Of a stretch of DNA of 64,000 nt, positions 34,850 to 46,803 are shown one piece after another. The notes beneath the pieces were generated by a model. That model saw nothing but the letters and a program-made list of their open reading frames with translations. It did not search any database and was not told the DNA's origin. The stretch covers positions 8,177,208 to 8,241,207 of the forward strand of contig OW386286.2 of assembly GCA_936432065.2 (NCBI GenBank), given 5' to 3'. Both the position numbers and the translations under genes were made by a program. This DNA is from Rutpela maculata. Lineage: Eukaryota; Arthropoda; Insecta; Coleoptera; Cerambycidae. The first letter of the stretch is position 1; each line of letters opens with the position of its first letter.

Positions 34850-35250
34850 TCCAATGGCACGAGAGTTTAAATTTCCCGGTAATGGCGGTAGTGGGCAGTG
34901 GGGGATTTAGTTACGCATCTGATCTGCAGAGGGCGCCAGCTCGGTACTTCCGAATTTAAATTTCCCGCTAAAAATTGAAGGCTGAAAGTTCCTTTACGAG
35001 CCCGACCCGCGCAGGGTGCATGGATTGAGGACCTTGAGTTTCAGTTTCCCGCTATGTGTGGTAGTGGGGGGATTTCATGCTGCCTAGGACTCGCCCAGGT
35101 GGCGCAGGAAAACCTTGTACGGAAAAATACATTGTGGCCATATGGAACCTTCCACTCTATCTTATCCTTTTTGGGTGACGCTATGCGCATAGTAGGTCGA
35201 AAGCTGGTACTCGTACCGAGCGTATCTTCTTATATTTCATAGTATCATGA
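34850..35250. other. Less AT-rich stretch, function unknown
   Basis: This stretch is notably richer in G and C than its surroundings and repeats TTTAAATTTCCCG twice. A 62-codon frame at 35054-35242 is not recognisable. It includes the right-hand copy of the inverted 30-bp motif (CTCTATCTTATCCTTTTTGG). Confidence 0.35.
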
Positions 35251-35465
35251 TTTGTGACTGTGTTATTCGTTTTTGTTTTATGTTATACTTCTAAATAGAT
35301 TTACACAATGTAATTATCAAATATGATTTTGCTTCTTCGCAAGTTAAAAAAATATCCCTTGTGCTTAGTTTATAAATCGGACAAATTTATTTTGAACAGA
35401 TTCAAGTCTATTTATTGATATATGTTGCAGTACGGTGAGCAAACAATGTTGCAATGTTTCAGAGA

Positions 35466-35664
35466 AAAACCGCTGCCCAAGGAATCCTTACTTCCACATC
35501 CAGATTTTCTATCCAAGTCTCTCACAACGAAAAAAATTTGTATTCGGAAATAATTGTTTATGGAACTTTAATAATATAATATTTGAAATCGTCTACCTCA
35601 AAAACTCAAATCGATATGCCACATCGGTAGTGGGAGTGGGGGTAGTGTTATTTTTTTATTATTA
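35466..35664 (+). mobile_element. HINE-like element, copy H4, truncated
   Basis: It starts AAAACCGCTGCCCAAGG and runs through CACATCGGTAGTGGGAGTGGGGG. It ends where the Tc1-like element is inserted. The rest of the copy is not found beyond that element, so it was truncated before or during that insertion. Confidence 0.7.
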
Positions 35665-35666
35665 TA

Positions 35667-37231
35667 CACTCATGGACAAAATTGTCGAATATTTTAAATT
35701 TTCCCAATTCTTTTGTATTTATAAATTTTAATGAAAGAAACGCATTACACAAGAAAGAAATAGTTTATTTCACACATTTTAAGTAAGTTTTCATTAGCAG
35801 AAAATGCTTAAAAAAAATTAATGCAAAATGTTATAAAAATTACGAATAATTAGTTTCAACTTAAATGCTACCACGTTAAGCAAATTAGTCTTTTGATTAG
35901 AATAATAGGGCATGGTTAATAACGAGTATTCCTACCTCGAGCTCTAATGGCTGCTTGCATCCTTCTTGACATACTACTAATTAGATTTTGAGGAATTGTA
36001 TTCCATTCATATTGTGCTGCAATTAGAAGTTCTTCTAGAGTATTTGGAACAGGATTTCTTTGTCGTATACGACGTTTTAGCTGATCCCACATATGTTCTA
36101 TGGGATTCAAGTCTGGACTACGGTGGCCAATGTAATCTTTGAATCTGGACTGCATCAAGGTAATTAGTCACTGTGCCAGCTGCGTGGGGTCGAGCGTTAT
36201 CGTGCATAAATACGAACCTATCGTATCCAATGTGGCCCACATATGGCAAAACATGATCTTGGAGAATGTTTTCGATATACCAGTCACTAGTCATTCGTCT
36301 AACGACTTCCACGAGTTCGGTGCGTCCTTCCCAACTAATACCTCCCCAAAGCATTATGTCGCCACCTCCAAAACTAACAGTTTGTACGAGATTGCAACTA
36401 GTGTATCGTTCCCCAACTCTTCTATAGACATGATTTCGTCCATCTGGCTTCCATAACTGTATTCTAGTCTCATCAGTGAATAGAACATTTTTGTAATTCT
36501 CGATATTCCACCGAATATGTGCTCTGGCAAATTGTAATCGACGAGTTTTGTGATTTTGGAAAAGACGTGGAACTTTGGCAGGCCGTCTTGGCTTTAAACC
36601 TAGCTCTCTTAATCTTCGTCTAACCGTTTTCGAACTAACATTCACTTGTCTTACATTTAATAACTCATTTCTGAGATGTGTGGATGTCAGTGTGCGATTT
36701 CGGGTAGAATTAAGGATCAAAAAACGGTCATCAATTGCTGTTGTGCACCGTTTGCGCCCTTGGCCGGGTCTTCGAACAAAATTTTCAGTCTCTCGATACT
36801 TTTTTAAAATATTCGATACTGTAGATTGACCTCTCCTAAGACGTCGTGCGATATCTTTTTGTCTATATCCTTCCTCATATAGAGTTACAATTTGTGCCAC
36901 TTCAGCTTCACTGCAGTATCTATTTGGTGGCATATTTTTTTCTTAAATAGAGGTAAGAACAAATAAAAATCAATAACACTTACTTTAGTTCACTACAAAT
37001 AACTCAATTCACTATAATTCTTGAATTATGTAAAGAATTTTCAAATGACAAAACGTTCTTTAGAAAATATACGCCATTAAAATGAATTAAACGTCAAAAT
37101 ATTTTAAAACAATTGAATATATTCACCTACTAGATGAATAACATCAGCACATATATAAATTTACAACGACTATTTGAAACCATATTCAAGTAATAGTGAT
37201 AAAAAATATTCGATAATTTTGTCCATGAGTA
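35667..37231 (-). mobile_element. Tc1-like DNA transposon, 1565 bp
   Basis: The ends ACTCATGGACAAAATT are inverted copies over about 30 bp, flanked by TA (35665-35666 and 37232-37233). The length and the single reverse-strand transposase gene are typical of Tc1 elements. Confidence 0.9.
35916..36933 (-). pseudogene. Tc1-like DD34E transposase with one frameshift
   Basis: The gene starts MPPNRYCSEAEVAQIV at 36933. The N-terminus holds a paired-type helix-turn-helix (YRQKDIARRLRRGQSTVSNIL), then a GRKRCTT hook, a second helix-turn-helix, and the catalytic core. The core shows LFTDETRIQLW (first Asp), MLWGGISW, and FMHDNARPHAA (second Asp). Frame is lost at about 36118 just after RLHWP. The last catalytic motif continues in another frame (SPDLNPIEHMWDQL, with the Glu) to the stop at 35916. 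With one residue at the break, the Asp-Glu spacing is 34. All catalytic residues are visible, so only the frameshift appears to disable this copy. Confidence 0.9.
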
Positions 37232-37233
37232 TA

Positions 37234-38143
37234 TAATTTTTAATAATTCAAATGTTCAACATTGTTATATTGGTAAATAATTTATAAAAAAATATTATCT
37301 CTTCGTTACAGTTAACTGTTCCAAAGTAAAACATATCCTAGAACTGCTTCATACAATTATACCAAATAAAGTTCTATCGTTTTTTGAATATACGTAACTC
37401 ACCTAGAGAAGTACATTTCACTAGACTGGATTTAATTCAGTTATCAAAATGTCCATCTTTAATTAACTTAAGTCTCCCAGTCGCACCAATCGACATTTTA
37501 AACGTGATCAAAGGTGATTAACTCATTTTGGCGTGAACATATCGCTTCAAAATCAATTGGGACAATCTTTATGTTCAGTCGGCCACCACCTTCCGCGTCA
37601 AACTTTCTCGGTAATCGATTGCTCAACTTCTCTATATAACATAAATTGACGGATAAAAAATATCCTTAAAAAAGCAAAATTGTGATAAATGCCGTGTTTG
37701 AATGCATCACAAAAACGAGAACAAGATAAAGTTAAATGCGTTTCGCCATAAAATGATTACAAACAAGGTACACAACAACATTAAAATATAAAATGGCTCT
37801 CCCACGGCAATCGAAATAGGAGATTTGGGTCAATTTGAAGGCGTACCACTCGAGCTTTACTGGTAACTGGGGGATAATGGGGCAAAAAATAATACGGTTG
37901 ATGTTGCTGCAAACGCTTTGTCCTCTCTGACCGATTTATCAAAATTAAATAGACGCGTTTGAAATTCCAACTCCTAGTCTACAATCGAAAACCTTTTTAA
38001 ACGCATCTACCAGCAACATTAATAATTATATCGGCATCTTATACAGTTGTAGAAGTTAAATGTAAACAACCGTTCGGACTTAAAGTAAAAATTAATTTTC
38101 TTTGTCAGATTACATAATTATGTAAAAGATTTTTTTTTTTAAA
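37234..38143. other. No gene recognised
   Basis: Unassigned AT-rich DNA with no sustained reading frame and no repeat boundary that I can see. Confidence 0.45.
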
Positions 38144-38145
38144 TA

Positions 38146-39567
38146 CAAAGGGCATCAGTGGCGGCTGGTGAAATTTCAATATTTTTTTTCTCGTCTGTGG
38201 CGCATGGGACCCATACGAAACTTGGGAAATAACATCTAGAGAAGCACTTCTCTAATGACCCCTAAAAAATTTTGAAAAAGCAGTTTGCGAAAAAATTTTT
38301 GAAAATTCGCTAGCCTCCCCTGGGTCTAGGGACCCCTGTTTACTTTTATTTTTTTTTGTCATATGCATTTGACTTTTCATAAAAATGCATCGACAGATTT
38401 TGGAGTTTGTGAAAATATTTTCATTACTAACTGAGATACAACGAATTGAAATATTGTAATTTGTTAAATTGTAAATTACAAAATTTCAGTTCATTGTATT
38501 TCAGTTAGTAATGAAAATATTTTCACAAACTCTAAAATCTGTCGATGCATTTTTATGAAAAGTCAAATGCATATGACAAAAAAAAATAAAAGTAAACAGG
38601 GGTCCCTAGACCCAGGGGAGGCTAGCAAATTTTCAAAAAATTTTTCGCAAACTGCTTTTTCAAAATTTTTAGGGGTCATTAGAGAAGTGCTTCTCTAGAT
38701 GTTATTTCCCAAATTTCGTATGGGTCCCATGCGCCACAGACGAGAAAAAAAATATTGAAATTTCACCAGCCGCCGCTGAAGGGCATTGCAGGATAAGCAT
38801 GTGTTAGCTGCCCCCGCATCAATCGGGTCGAGATTTTGAGCACAAGTGATAGTAGTGTTAGATGAAATTTCCCAAAATATTATTTTTGAGGGAGTTTTGG
38901 GGGTAAAAAGAAAAATGGAAAAAAAAATTTTCTCAAGAACGGATAAACCGATTTTCATGAAACAAATATATGTTATGGCATTTGATGGCACAAACGTAGG
39001 AAAAAATTATTGAGTCCATTTGTTGGAAAGAAGTGAAGAAATTTTTTTAGGGATGTTCTCGAGGCACACCCATCATTTCCTTTCAAATAAATGTTTATAT
39101 GACCTTTTAAAACTTATCCAATTTTCAATGCGATCGAAAGGGTACAACGTATTCAAAATTGATAATCTCAGGCGTACTGCGCTTTGAAAATTGGATATGT
39201 TTTAAAGGGGCTTATAAACATTTATTTGAAAGGAAATGATAGACGTGCCTCGAGAACATCCCCTAAATTTTTTTTTATTTTGAAAAATTTTTTTCACCAC
39301 TTTCCGACAAATGGACTCAATAATTTTTTCCTACGTTTGTGCCATCAAATGCCATAACATATATTTTTTTCATGAAAATCGGTTTATCCGTTTTTGAGAA
39401 AATTTTTTTTTCCATTTTTCTTTTTACCCCCATAACTCCCTTAAAAATGGTTTTCCAAAAATAATATTTTGGAAATTTCATCTAACACTACTATCAACTT
39501 GTGCTCAAAATCTCGACCCGATTGGTGCGGGGGCAGCTAACACATGCTTATCCTGCTATGCCCTTTG
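38146..39567. mobile_element. TA-flanked palindromic MITE (791 bp without its insert)
   Basis: The ends are CAAAGGGCAT and its complement ATGCCCTTTG, continuing as long inverted arms (GGATAAGCATGTGTTAGC, CCCCCGCA). TA flanks both sides (38144-38145, 39568-39569). A hAT-type MITE is inserted only ten bases from the left end. There is no coding capacity. Confidence 0.8.
38156..38778. mobile_element. 623-bp hAT-type palindromic MITE
   Basis: The ends are CAGTGGCGGCTGG and the complement of CAGCGGCGGCTGG. An exact 8-bp duplication AAGGGCAT lies at 38148-38155 and 38779-38786. The two halves are inverted copies meeting near 38470. Both the duplication length and the CA-GGCGG end fit hAT. Confidence 0.88.
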
Positions 39568-39714
39568 TAACGCGTGTAGGTAATCGCAAAATTAAAGTTC
39601 TCCGATTACTCATGTCCAGAAACGGTCTCTGACGTCAAGTACTAGATATAAACTACGCTTTTACTCTGCACGCACGTATGTTAGAAAGTGCGAAACAACT
39701 AGTAATAAATATTA

Positions 39715-41295
39715 CACAGCCCCACAAAAAAAAAAGTTCAAAGCAGCGAACCAGATCCATGTATTCCTATGTATTTTCAGTCGCTGAATCCGAATACGGG
39801 GTCAAAAAAAATCGTACACCCCCAAAATCATTAGCTAGAGCCAAAAAACACTCCTGAAATGGAGTAAAAAGAATATTAAGGTACGAGAAAAGTTGTTACA
39901 TCTTAATCAATCGAATTATACAAATTAAGGTTAAACAGCAGCGTACATACAATAGATATGAAACACACCCCCAGGGAGGGGCGAAAACTAGCCCCCACAT
40001 ATAAAAAAATCGATCCAAAACAGCAATGACTGCTGAAAAAGCTCAAGATGTCTAAGTTTTGTTAAAGTAATAAGAAACTGCATCAGGTCCGACGTAATCT
40101 TCATAAACTGCCCCTATAGAGTTGAGAACAACCAAGTTTAAAGGACACGAGAAAAACAATAAAAAACGTAGAATGCAACAGGATTTCTATTTTCATAGAT
40201 GCTATGATTGGCTGAAATTGCGTAGTACTCTAACATAGAACTAGAAACTTACGTACCATCAACATTCTACAGTGTCAACCCTCAGAGGGTGTGAAAACTA
40301 CCCCCTATGTAAGGTTTGACTATAAAAAGTTACAGTGACTTCTATAAAAATTCGAAACACCTGCGTTGTGTGGAAGAGAGAAGAAACTAGACTATGTTCG
40401 GCGCTGTGCTTGAAAACCACCCCCACGGGGTTGAGAGACGCCACCCCTAAAAAAAAAACTATGGAAATGAAACGAATAAGCAACAGTATAGCTTTTTCGT
40501 TACTTCTTGAATTACATACATCTTTCTGGGGGTGTTACTTAATAACATTTATAGGACATGAATTTCAATCTCTAAGTGTGCAACACGATTTTTGCCAATC
40601 ATAGCATCCATAAAAATGTAAATCCGGTTAGTTTCTCTCTGTTTTTCTTGCATCAGTTTGAAAACCACCCCGTGGGGGGGTGGTTTTCAAACACATCGTC
40701 GAACATAGTCTAGTTTCTTCTCTCTTCCACACAATGCAGGTGTTTCGAATTTTTATAGAAGTCACTGTCATTTTTTATACTTAAATCTTACATAGGGGGT
40801 AGTTTTCACACCCTCTGAGGGTTGACAGTGTAGGATGTTGATGGTACGTAAGTTTCTGGTTCTATTTTAGAGTACTATGCAATTTCAGCCAATCATAGCA
40901 TCCATGAAAATAGAAATCCTGTTGGATTTTACGTTTTTTCTTGTTTTTCTCGTGTTCTTTGTTCTCAACCCTATAGGGTCAGTTTATGAAGATTACGTCG
41001 GACCTGATGTAGTTTCTTAACACTTTAACAAAACTTAGACATTTCGAGCTTTTTCAGCAGTCACTGCTGTTTTGGGTCGATTTTTTTATATATGGGGGCT
41101 AGTTTTCGCCCCTCGATTAAGAAGTAACAACTATTCTCGTAGCTTAATCTTCCTTTTATTCCATTTGGCTCTAGTTAATTATTTTGGGGGTGTACGATTT
41201 TTTTTGACCCCGGATTCGGATTCAGCGACCGAAAATACATAGGGATAATACATGGGTCTGGTTCGCTGCTTTGAACTTTTTTTTGAGGGGCAGTG
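39715..41295. mobile_element. 1.58-kb palindromic element with CACTG-like ends
   Basis: The left end is CACAGCCCCACAAAA and the right end is the complement of CACTGCCCCTCAAAA. TTA flanks both sides (39712-39714, 41296-41298). Inverted arms run almost to the centre (about 40450 and 40680), where TTTGAAAACCACCCC forms a further hairpin. CACTR ends with a 3-bp duplication suggest CACTA/En-Spm; TTA also fits PIF/Harbinger. No transposase is present. Confidence 0.7.
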
Positions 41296-41298
41296 TTA

Positions 41299-42904
41299 TT
41301 AACTTTCTGCAAGTTTATCTGTCACGTCTATTTTTAAAATTTCACATATACAATGTAGATGGGATATCAGAAAGTTGATTCGCGTAATTTACCACATATA
41401 AACGTGCAAATGGTGTTTGAGATTCTAGCAAGAAGCACGAACCTAAACCTAGGAGTTAATTATATTAGGCAATTACACATATTTAAAAAAGATTACAATT
41501 TACTTATTCATCATCATCTAACTGTATAATAATTCAAGGAATTAGACATTTCTTTTTACTGATTCATTATTGGTTACTGCAAATGTATTATAGAGCATGT
41601 GATTTTTATTGCGTCAAGTTTTTGAATCATTTCGGTGCTGATTACTGCATGGGGACTGAAAAGTTGAAAATCTCGAATATGTTTTACCATTCGATCCACA
41701 TGTATTCTAACACTAACAATGCGTTTAGTAAGAAATACACGGCTGATGTAGGCGACACTTTAACATTCCTGCTACAAACCACTTTTTTATTCAGGGCTAT
41801 CGGTACAGTCACAAGCATTTTTAAAAGGGTTCTAGTGGATGTATTAGTACATTTTGACATAAAACACCACTTTCTTACTGTTCTTGCTTCATACACGAAT
41901 AGTCCAACTTTACCGCGTAATGATATATAAACATTTAGAGTAGACGTATATTTTACGTTAGCTAGCAAAGCGCCTGTCTAGTAGCTGACGTCACAGGCTT
42001 TAACCTTGCATACAGGTACGTTTTGTAGTTACGCATTGTCACTTTTTAAGTGATCAAAGACGGCAATATTTTTAAAAAATTTATCTCAAATTTAGTACAG
42101 TTGTCTTTTATTGCAAATTCAGTCGACTTTAATCGAAACAGAAAGAGTCAAACTTGCCTATTGCTAAAAAATATTCTGATAATCTGCAGAAATTTCATAT
42201 ATTAACCACAAAGCCTATATTATCAGATGGGACTTAGTGAAGATAACAACGTGACCAAAACATAACAAACTTAAATAGAGCGACAATAATACTACACCAA
42301 GAGGAGGGCGAAATCATAACTTTTCACCCCAACAACCAACAAGAAGACAACAACATGCCAATTGAGACTGTGTACAGGAAGTAGGGAAACAACAGATGTA
42401 GCAGATATAATTTTGAGTTGTCAGGTGAGTGATGGGTGTTTGAAGGGTAATACATACCTTGGGACGTGAGATTGACGATTTTGTGAGTAGTGATTGGTTT
42501 CGTACATAATCCAGAACTAGATACAGTGTTTTTGGTGCAATGCAATAGAACAAGTCAAAGAGAGAAGGAAATGGAAGGGAAGATAAGTATCACAGATAAG
42601 GATAAAGTTGTTGATCCTTGACTTTTGTTGGTGTGTTTTGTGGAATTGCATGTATTTTGCGTTGTGGGTTTATAATATAGTGTTGAAAATCTGATTTCAT
42701 AATACTTTCTTAGATAAATTATCAAGTGAGGTTTTTCAGGTCAAAATTGTGCTCGTTGTTAAGTGAAAAATTCTACATTAAATTCTACAATAAAAACAGG
42801 GAGACCAGGTTACACGTGGAAAACGACAACCGAGAGGATCATGAACAAACTATCAAACATACTGGGAAAGAAAAGCAAGGAGAAAAAATGAATTCCACAA
42901 ATAA
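41299..42904. other. No gene recognised
   Basis: Overlapping frames exist on both strands at 41583-41968 (115 and 94 codons), but neither resembles a known domain. The rest shows nothing assignable. Confidence 0.4.
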
Positions 42905-43575
42905 ATCGTAGTGATATATACTCTACCAGAACCAGAAACCGAGGAATCAGAAGACTTAGAAGAAGAATAAGATTTGCAGAAGCAGAAATACAAAAAGAGG
43001 AGCAAAAACACATCACATCATGACACAATGCGGCTACGCATTTCACAAATACCTACAGGCATATACTTTATCAGAACCAGAAACGAAAGAATCAGAAGAC
43101 TCAGAAGAAGAAGTAGAAAATCTGTAGAAGCAGAAACACAAAAAAGAGGAGCATAAACATTAAATATCACAAACACAATGCGGCAACGCATTTCAAAAAC
43201 AACTACACTGCCGACCCCCCCCCCACTCCTGTACCATGCGTCATGTGGATCTCGCTGCTAACAACAAGCATGACCCAAATCCAACCCAGCATCGAGGAAT
43301 CAGAAGACTCAGAAAAAGAAGGCGAACCAAAGACACAAAAAAGGGAGCTTAAACGCTCCCTCACGACACAATGCGGTAACGCATCTCACAAATACCTACA
43401 CCTCCCATCCCATATTCCTTTACCATGCGCCATGTGACATTCGCTGCTGGCAACGAGCATGTCCCTAGTCCAACCCAGCGTGGACGTAGCAGGCCCAGCT
43501 GTATAATCCTTGGGAGTGGCAGAAATGCCTACCGCACGCTGGTAAATCAATCAATTAATCAATCAAAAATTATAA
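42905..43575 (+). repeat. Retroposon-like 3' end with imperfect tandem units
   Basis: Units containing AGAATCAGAAGACTCAGAAG and CACAATGCGGCAACGCATTTC recur with spacings of about 145 and 209 bp. The downstream part (GAGCATGTCCCTAGTCC, GCCTACCGCACGCTGG) ends in an AATC/TCAA simple repeat (43545-43572). A simple-repeat tail after a conserved block is typical of the 3' end of non-LTR retroposons. No coding domain was identified. Confidence 0.45.
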
Positions 43576-44650
43576 CTGAAGATAGTCTGGGGTCCAACAG
43601 TACGAAATCGCTCTAAATTCCAAGTAACCTGTTCCGACATGACGTACATTTTTCAACTTCAGATTTGCAAAACGGGTTATATAGGACACCATAAATGACT
43701 TGTCGGATTCTTATCAGCTCTTGCATAACTTCTTAAATGATAAGAAAAGAGACGAAATGATAATTCCTAAAAAAATGTTTTTTAATACATAACACGTCCT
43801 GTAAAAGAAACTATAAGTGCTATCCATCTAATTTTTTTATAGTATACACTGAAGACATAAGCGCTTGGATGAGGCTCGATGGCACTGTTTAAATATGTTT
43901 AGTTTTTTGGGAAAAAAATATGAAATCTGTAACTATAAAATATTGTAGTAAAAATTTCAACATACAAGCAAGTACTTCAATTTTAAATTTTTTGTGTATA
44001 AACTATGCTAACAAACATACCCAATATATTGAAAATGTTTTTAAGACAAGAACTAAGTTGATATTGCATATAGTATTCGAGTTGTGAATTTTTAAAATGA
44101 TTGCATGATGCGGCGCATGTAATAAACGCGACAGCTCTCCTAAAATTCATAAAGCGCATGAAAACAGTTTACAGTGGAATTGGCTGTTTATGTTTACTAG
44201 GCGTATGTACTTATGTATATAGTGTGAAGTTATTTGTCTTAACATTTTAACATTATAAAAACTATTTGTTTAAATCGATTGATTAGTGCAGAGGTTATTC
44301 TAAGGATTGTTTTCCACTGCACATAAAGGAAATAAATCACTGTAGGTATTATATTGACACATTCACATAATATATTTTAGTAATATTAATGCATGATTTT
44401 GTAAAAGTTCCCTGCAAAAGGCAAAAGAAGGTAACGCATAACGCCGGTGTTCTGTCTGGTAAACTATATTTAAGTTTAAGTTTGTTCTGTTTTTACGTTT
44501 TTTGTTCGTATTTTTTGTAATAAATAAAAAATAACTACACAGATTTTAATTTCCCACTGCACAATTTACTTTTCCTACTGCGCATTTTGTGTCCAACTGC
44601 ACGTTAGAATAACCCCTGGATTATTGTTTGCGGTTCATATTTATTATTTA

Positions 44651-45037
44651 CTAGCTATGCCCGCGGTTACGTTCACATGGAATTTTGAAATTGACTAAAA
44701 AGCTTCTTTATAAACGATGTTTGAGGTAGAATCACCATTCTGGAAATTTCAGAAAACTCACAAATTTTCTGGAATATTCCAGAGTACTCTAAAATTTTCT
44801 GGAATATTACAGAAGTTTAATCTTAAAAGTTTATGCCGTGCAAATACGCTTATTGTAGAGATCAAGCTGTATTTCCTGTTCTACTAGACCTATTTTCATA
44901 AAACTTGGCTTAGTCTAGGCCGATTTCGATGAAATAAGAACTAAATGTTACTCCAAGCTTAGATGAACCTCATTGGTTCAGTAGTTTCTGCGTGATGTGC
45001 GTTCAAACAGACAAGCAGACAAACAGAGAAAAATTCC
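44651..45037 (+). repeat. Dispersed repeat beginning CTAGCTATGCCCGCGG
   Basis: The start CTAGCTATGCCCGCGGTTACG and the end (GGTTCAGTAGTTTCTGCG, then CAAACAGACAAGCAGACAAAC) are hallmarks of a widespread class of short insect repeats whose exact origin (SINE or rolling-circle derivative) I cannot settle. The middle repeats TTTCTGGAATATTCCAGA-like palindromes. Confidence 0.5.
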
Positions 45038-45184
45038 AAAATGTCTTAATGTATTCCATTACTCATCTTACATCTCCCACATCAGTTTTTTGCAAATATT
45101 TTCAATGTACATACACGTCAACTTTACAAATGTATTATATGTATACGTTTGAAAATTATTAAAAGGTAAAATAATTTAATAAAA

Positions 45185-45474
45185 GTGATTTACACTCCCT
45201 CCCACCGACGGAAGACGCTTTTCAACAACATGTTGCAAATATTACTTTTTTTTAAACAGAGTTGTGAACCGTCATTCAAATTACCTCTTGCACAACATTT
45301 TGGAGGCAAAATTGGAAATCAGAAGCTGGTACCGATAATGTCGACAAAAAAAAGTTTATCTGAACTTAAATTAAAAAGTGCAACTGTAAAATAAAATGCG
45401 ACACAAAATGTTCTTGTGAGTGGTATTCAGTTGCGTGCTCGTGTGCTGCTTTTCCTGAAAATTGTTTTAAGTGA
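45185..45474 (+). pseudogene. Remnant of a multicopy insect protein with a cysteine-rich tail
   Basis: One frame (to 45394) contains HFGGKIGNQKLVPIMSTK. A shifted frame then gives KCNCKIKCDTKCSCEWYS and VACSCA up to TGA at 45472-45474. I recall this order, a short block with N-x-x-L-x-P-I-M-T followed by a C-x-C-x3-C cluster, from multicopy uncharacterised insect proteins thought to be carried by mobile elements. The identification is from memory and no search was made. It lies inside the 2.87-kb TIR element and is disrupted by at least one frameshift. Confidence 0.4.
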
Positions 45475-46672
45475 AAAAGCAATATGCATCATTTTATAAT
45501 GATAGTGATTCTGACTAAAATGTTAGAATAGTTATACACAAAAATTACATAATATACAACATTAATGTTTTATTTAAAATATCTCCCTTTTCTGCTTTTT
45601 ATTAAATATGCTAAATACCTAAAATAAAATTTCTCACTAATGTTTTATTTCTTAAACAATATAAAAACGAGTAGAAGTTGTACTCGGGCATGGCCAATTT
45701 ATATACATACAATATCTATTTGATTAACATTTTGCTCGAACACACAATTCACTTTGTATCGATTATTATTTTTTTAAATGAGTGGCCGCAATCGGCAACG
45801 CCCGACTACTACTTTCATTCGTTTTGTTGTATTATTAACATAAAGTAATTCAAATTTGCAATTATATTGAACAATATAGTGCTTTTTACTGTTACACTGT
45901 ACCAATTATCGTGTAGACTATTTTTATTCTAATGCTGTATAATTACGCGCCTCATAAAAAAATCATAAACAAAAAACTGTATACGTTATCGACATGTTCT
46001 TTTTTAAAAAAACTTTTTCAATATATGGACTATATTTGGTAAGCAATTGTATATAAGAATTTCATAAATTTAACATAGTTGTCCGCATATCGAAATTTTT
46101 AGAACGTAAATATCAACCTTTTGATTTTAATTATTTTTTTCCAAAAAAAATATTCTTTTCAAAAATACCAATAGCTTAGTTAGAATCACGTATATCTTTT
46201 GAGTATACGTACCAAAAATCAGATCGGTAGGTTACATAGTTTTTGTTTTAACGGAGAATAACCATTGTAAAACATAATTTTGTAATTATCAATCCGCCAT
46301 CTTTTTTGCGATTTCTGAAGTTGCGCAAGAGCAAAAATTAATCCGACAAGTGTTTTCCAGTGCCCCAGGTAATGCTCTCTTCATTACTTATATCAACATT
46401 TGTACGTCATGTCGGGACAGGTCATGTTGATTTTGGAGTGCTTGGACCCCGGACTAAGATTACGAACAGTAGACTTTTTTATTTACCTACCTACATTAAA
46501 ATAAACAAGTTAAAGTGCAGACACATGATAATCATTATTGAAAGCTTAGATTAAAACTCGACCCTTTATTAATTTTTTGGATGTTGAAAAACTAAAGAGA
46601 AAAAAAATACTATAAAATAATGATCGTGGGATAGATTCCTTAACTTTCTGCACTTTTACGAACAGCCGCTTA

Positions 46673-46800
46673 GGGTACGTTTACAGTGAAGAGGAAAGCG
46701 AGTTTCTCGCCTCTTCACTTGCCGGCATTGGTTTAATTTTTCCACTTTGCTCGACTGTTTGTTCTATTATATTGCCCTCCTCTCCACTATAAACGTAGCC
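46673..46800. mobile_element. 128-bp MITE with TTA target duplication
   Basis: The ends are GGGTACGTTTACAGTG and the complement of GGCTACGTTTATAGTG. TTA lies on both sides (46670-46672, 46801-46803). The 3-bp TTA target suggests PIF/Harbinger. Confidence 0.7.
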
Positions 46801-46803
46801 TTA

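Larger units (their letters stand above)
43585..46454. mobile_element. 2.87-kb TIR element with TA target duplication
   Basis: The ends are GTCTGGGGTCCAA and the complement of GTCCGGGGTCCAA, flanked by TA (43583-43584, 46455-46456). Inverted similarity extends about 160 bp inward (GACATGACGTACA, CTTGTCGGATT, GCTCTTGC). The interior holds a SINE-like repeat and a cysteine-rich coding remnant, but no recognisable transposase. Confidence 0.62.

Noticed and set aside
36139..36829. Forward-strand frames of 84-105 codons over the Tc1-like transposase
   Set aside because: They are antisense shadows of the clearly recognisable reverse-strand transposase.
41583..41968. Overlapping frames of 115 and 94 codons on opposite strands
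   Set aside because: Neither translation matches a family I know, and open frames on both strands over the same DNA suggest chance.
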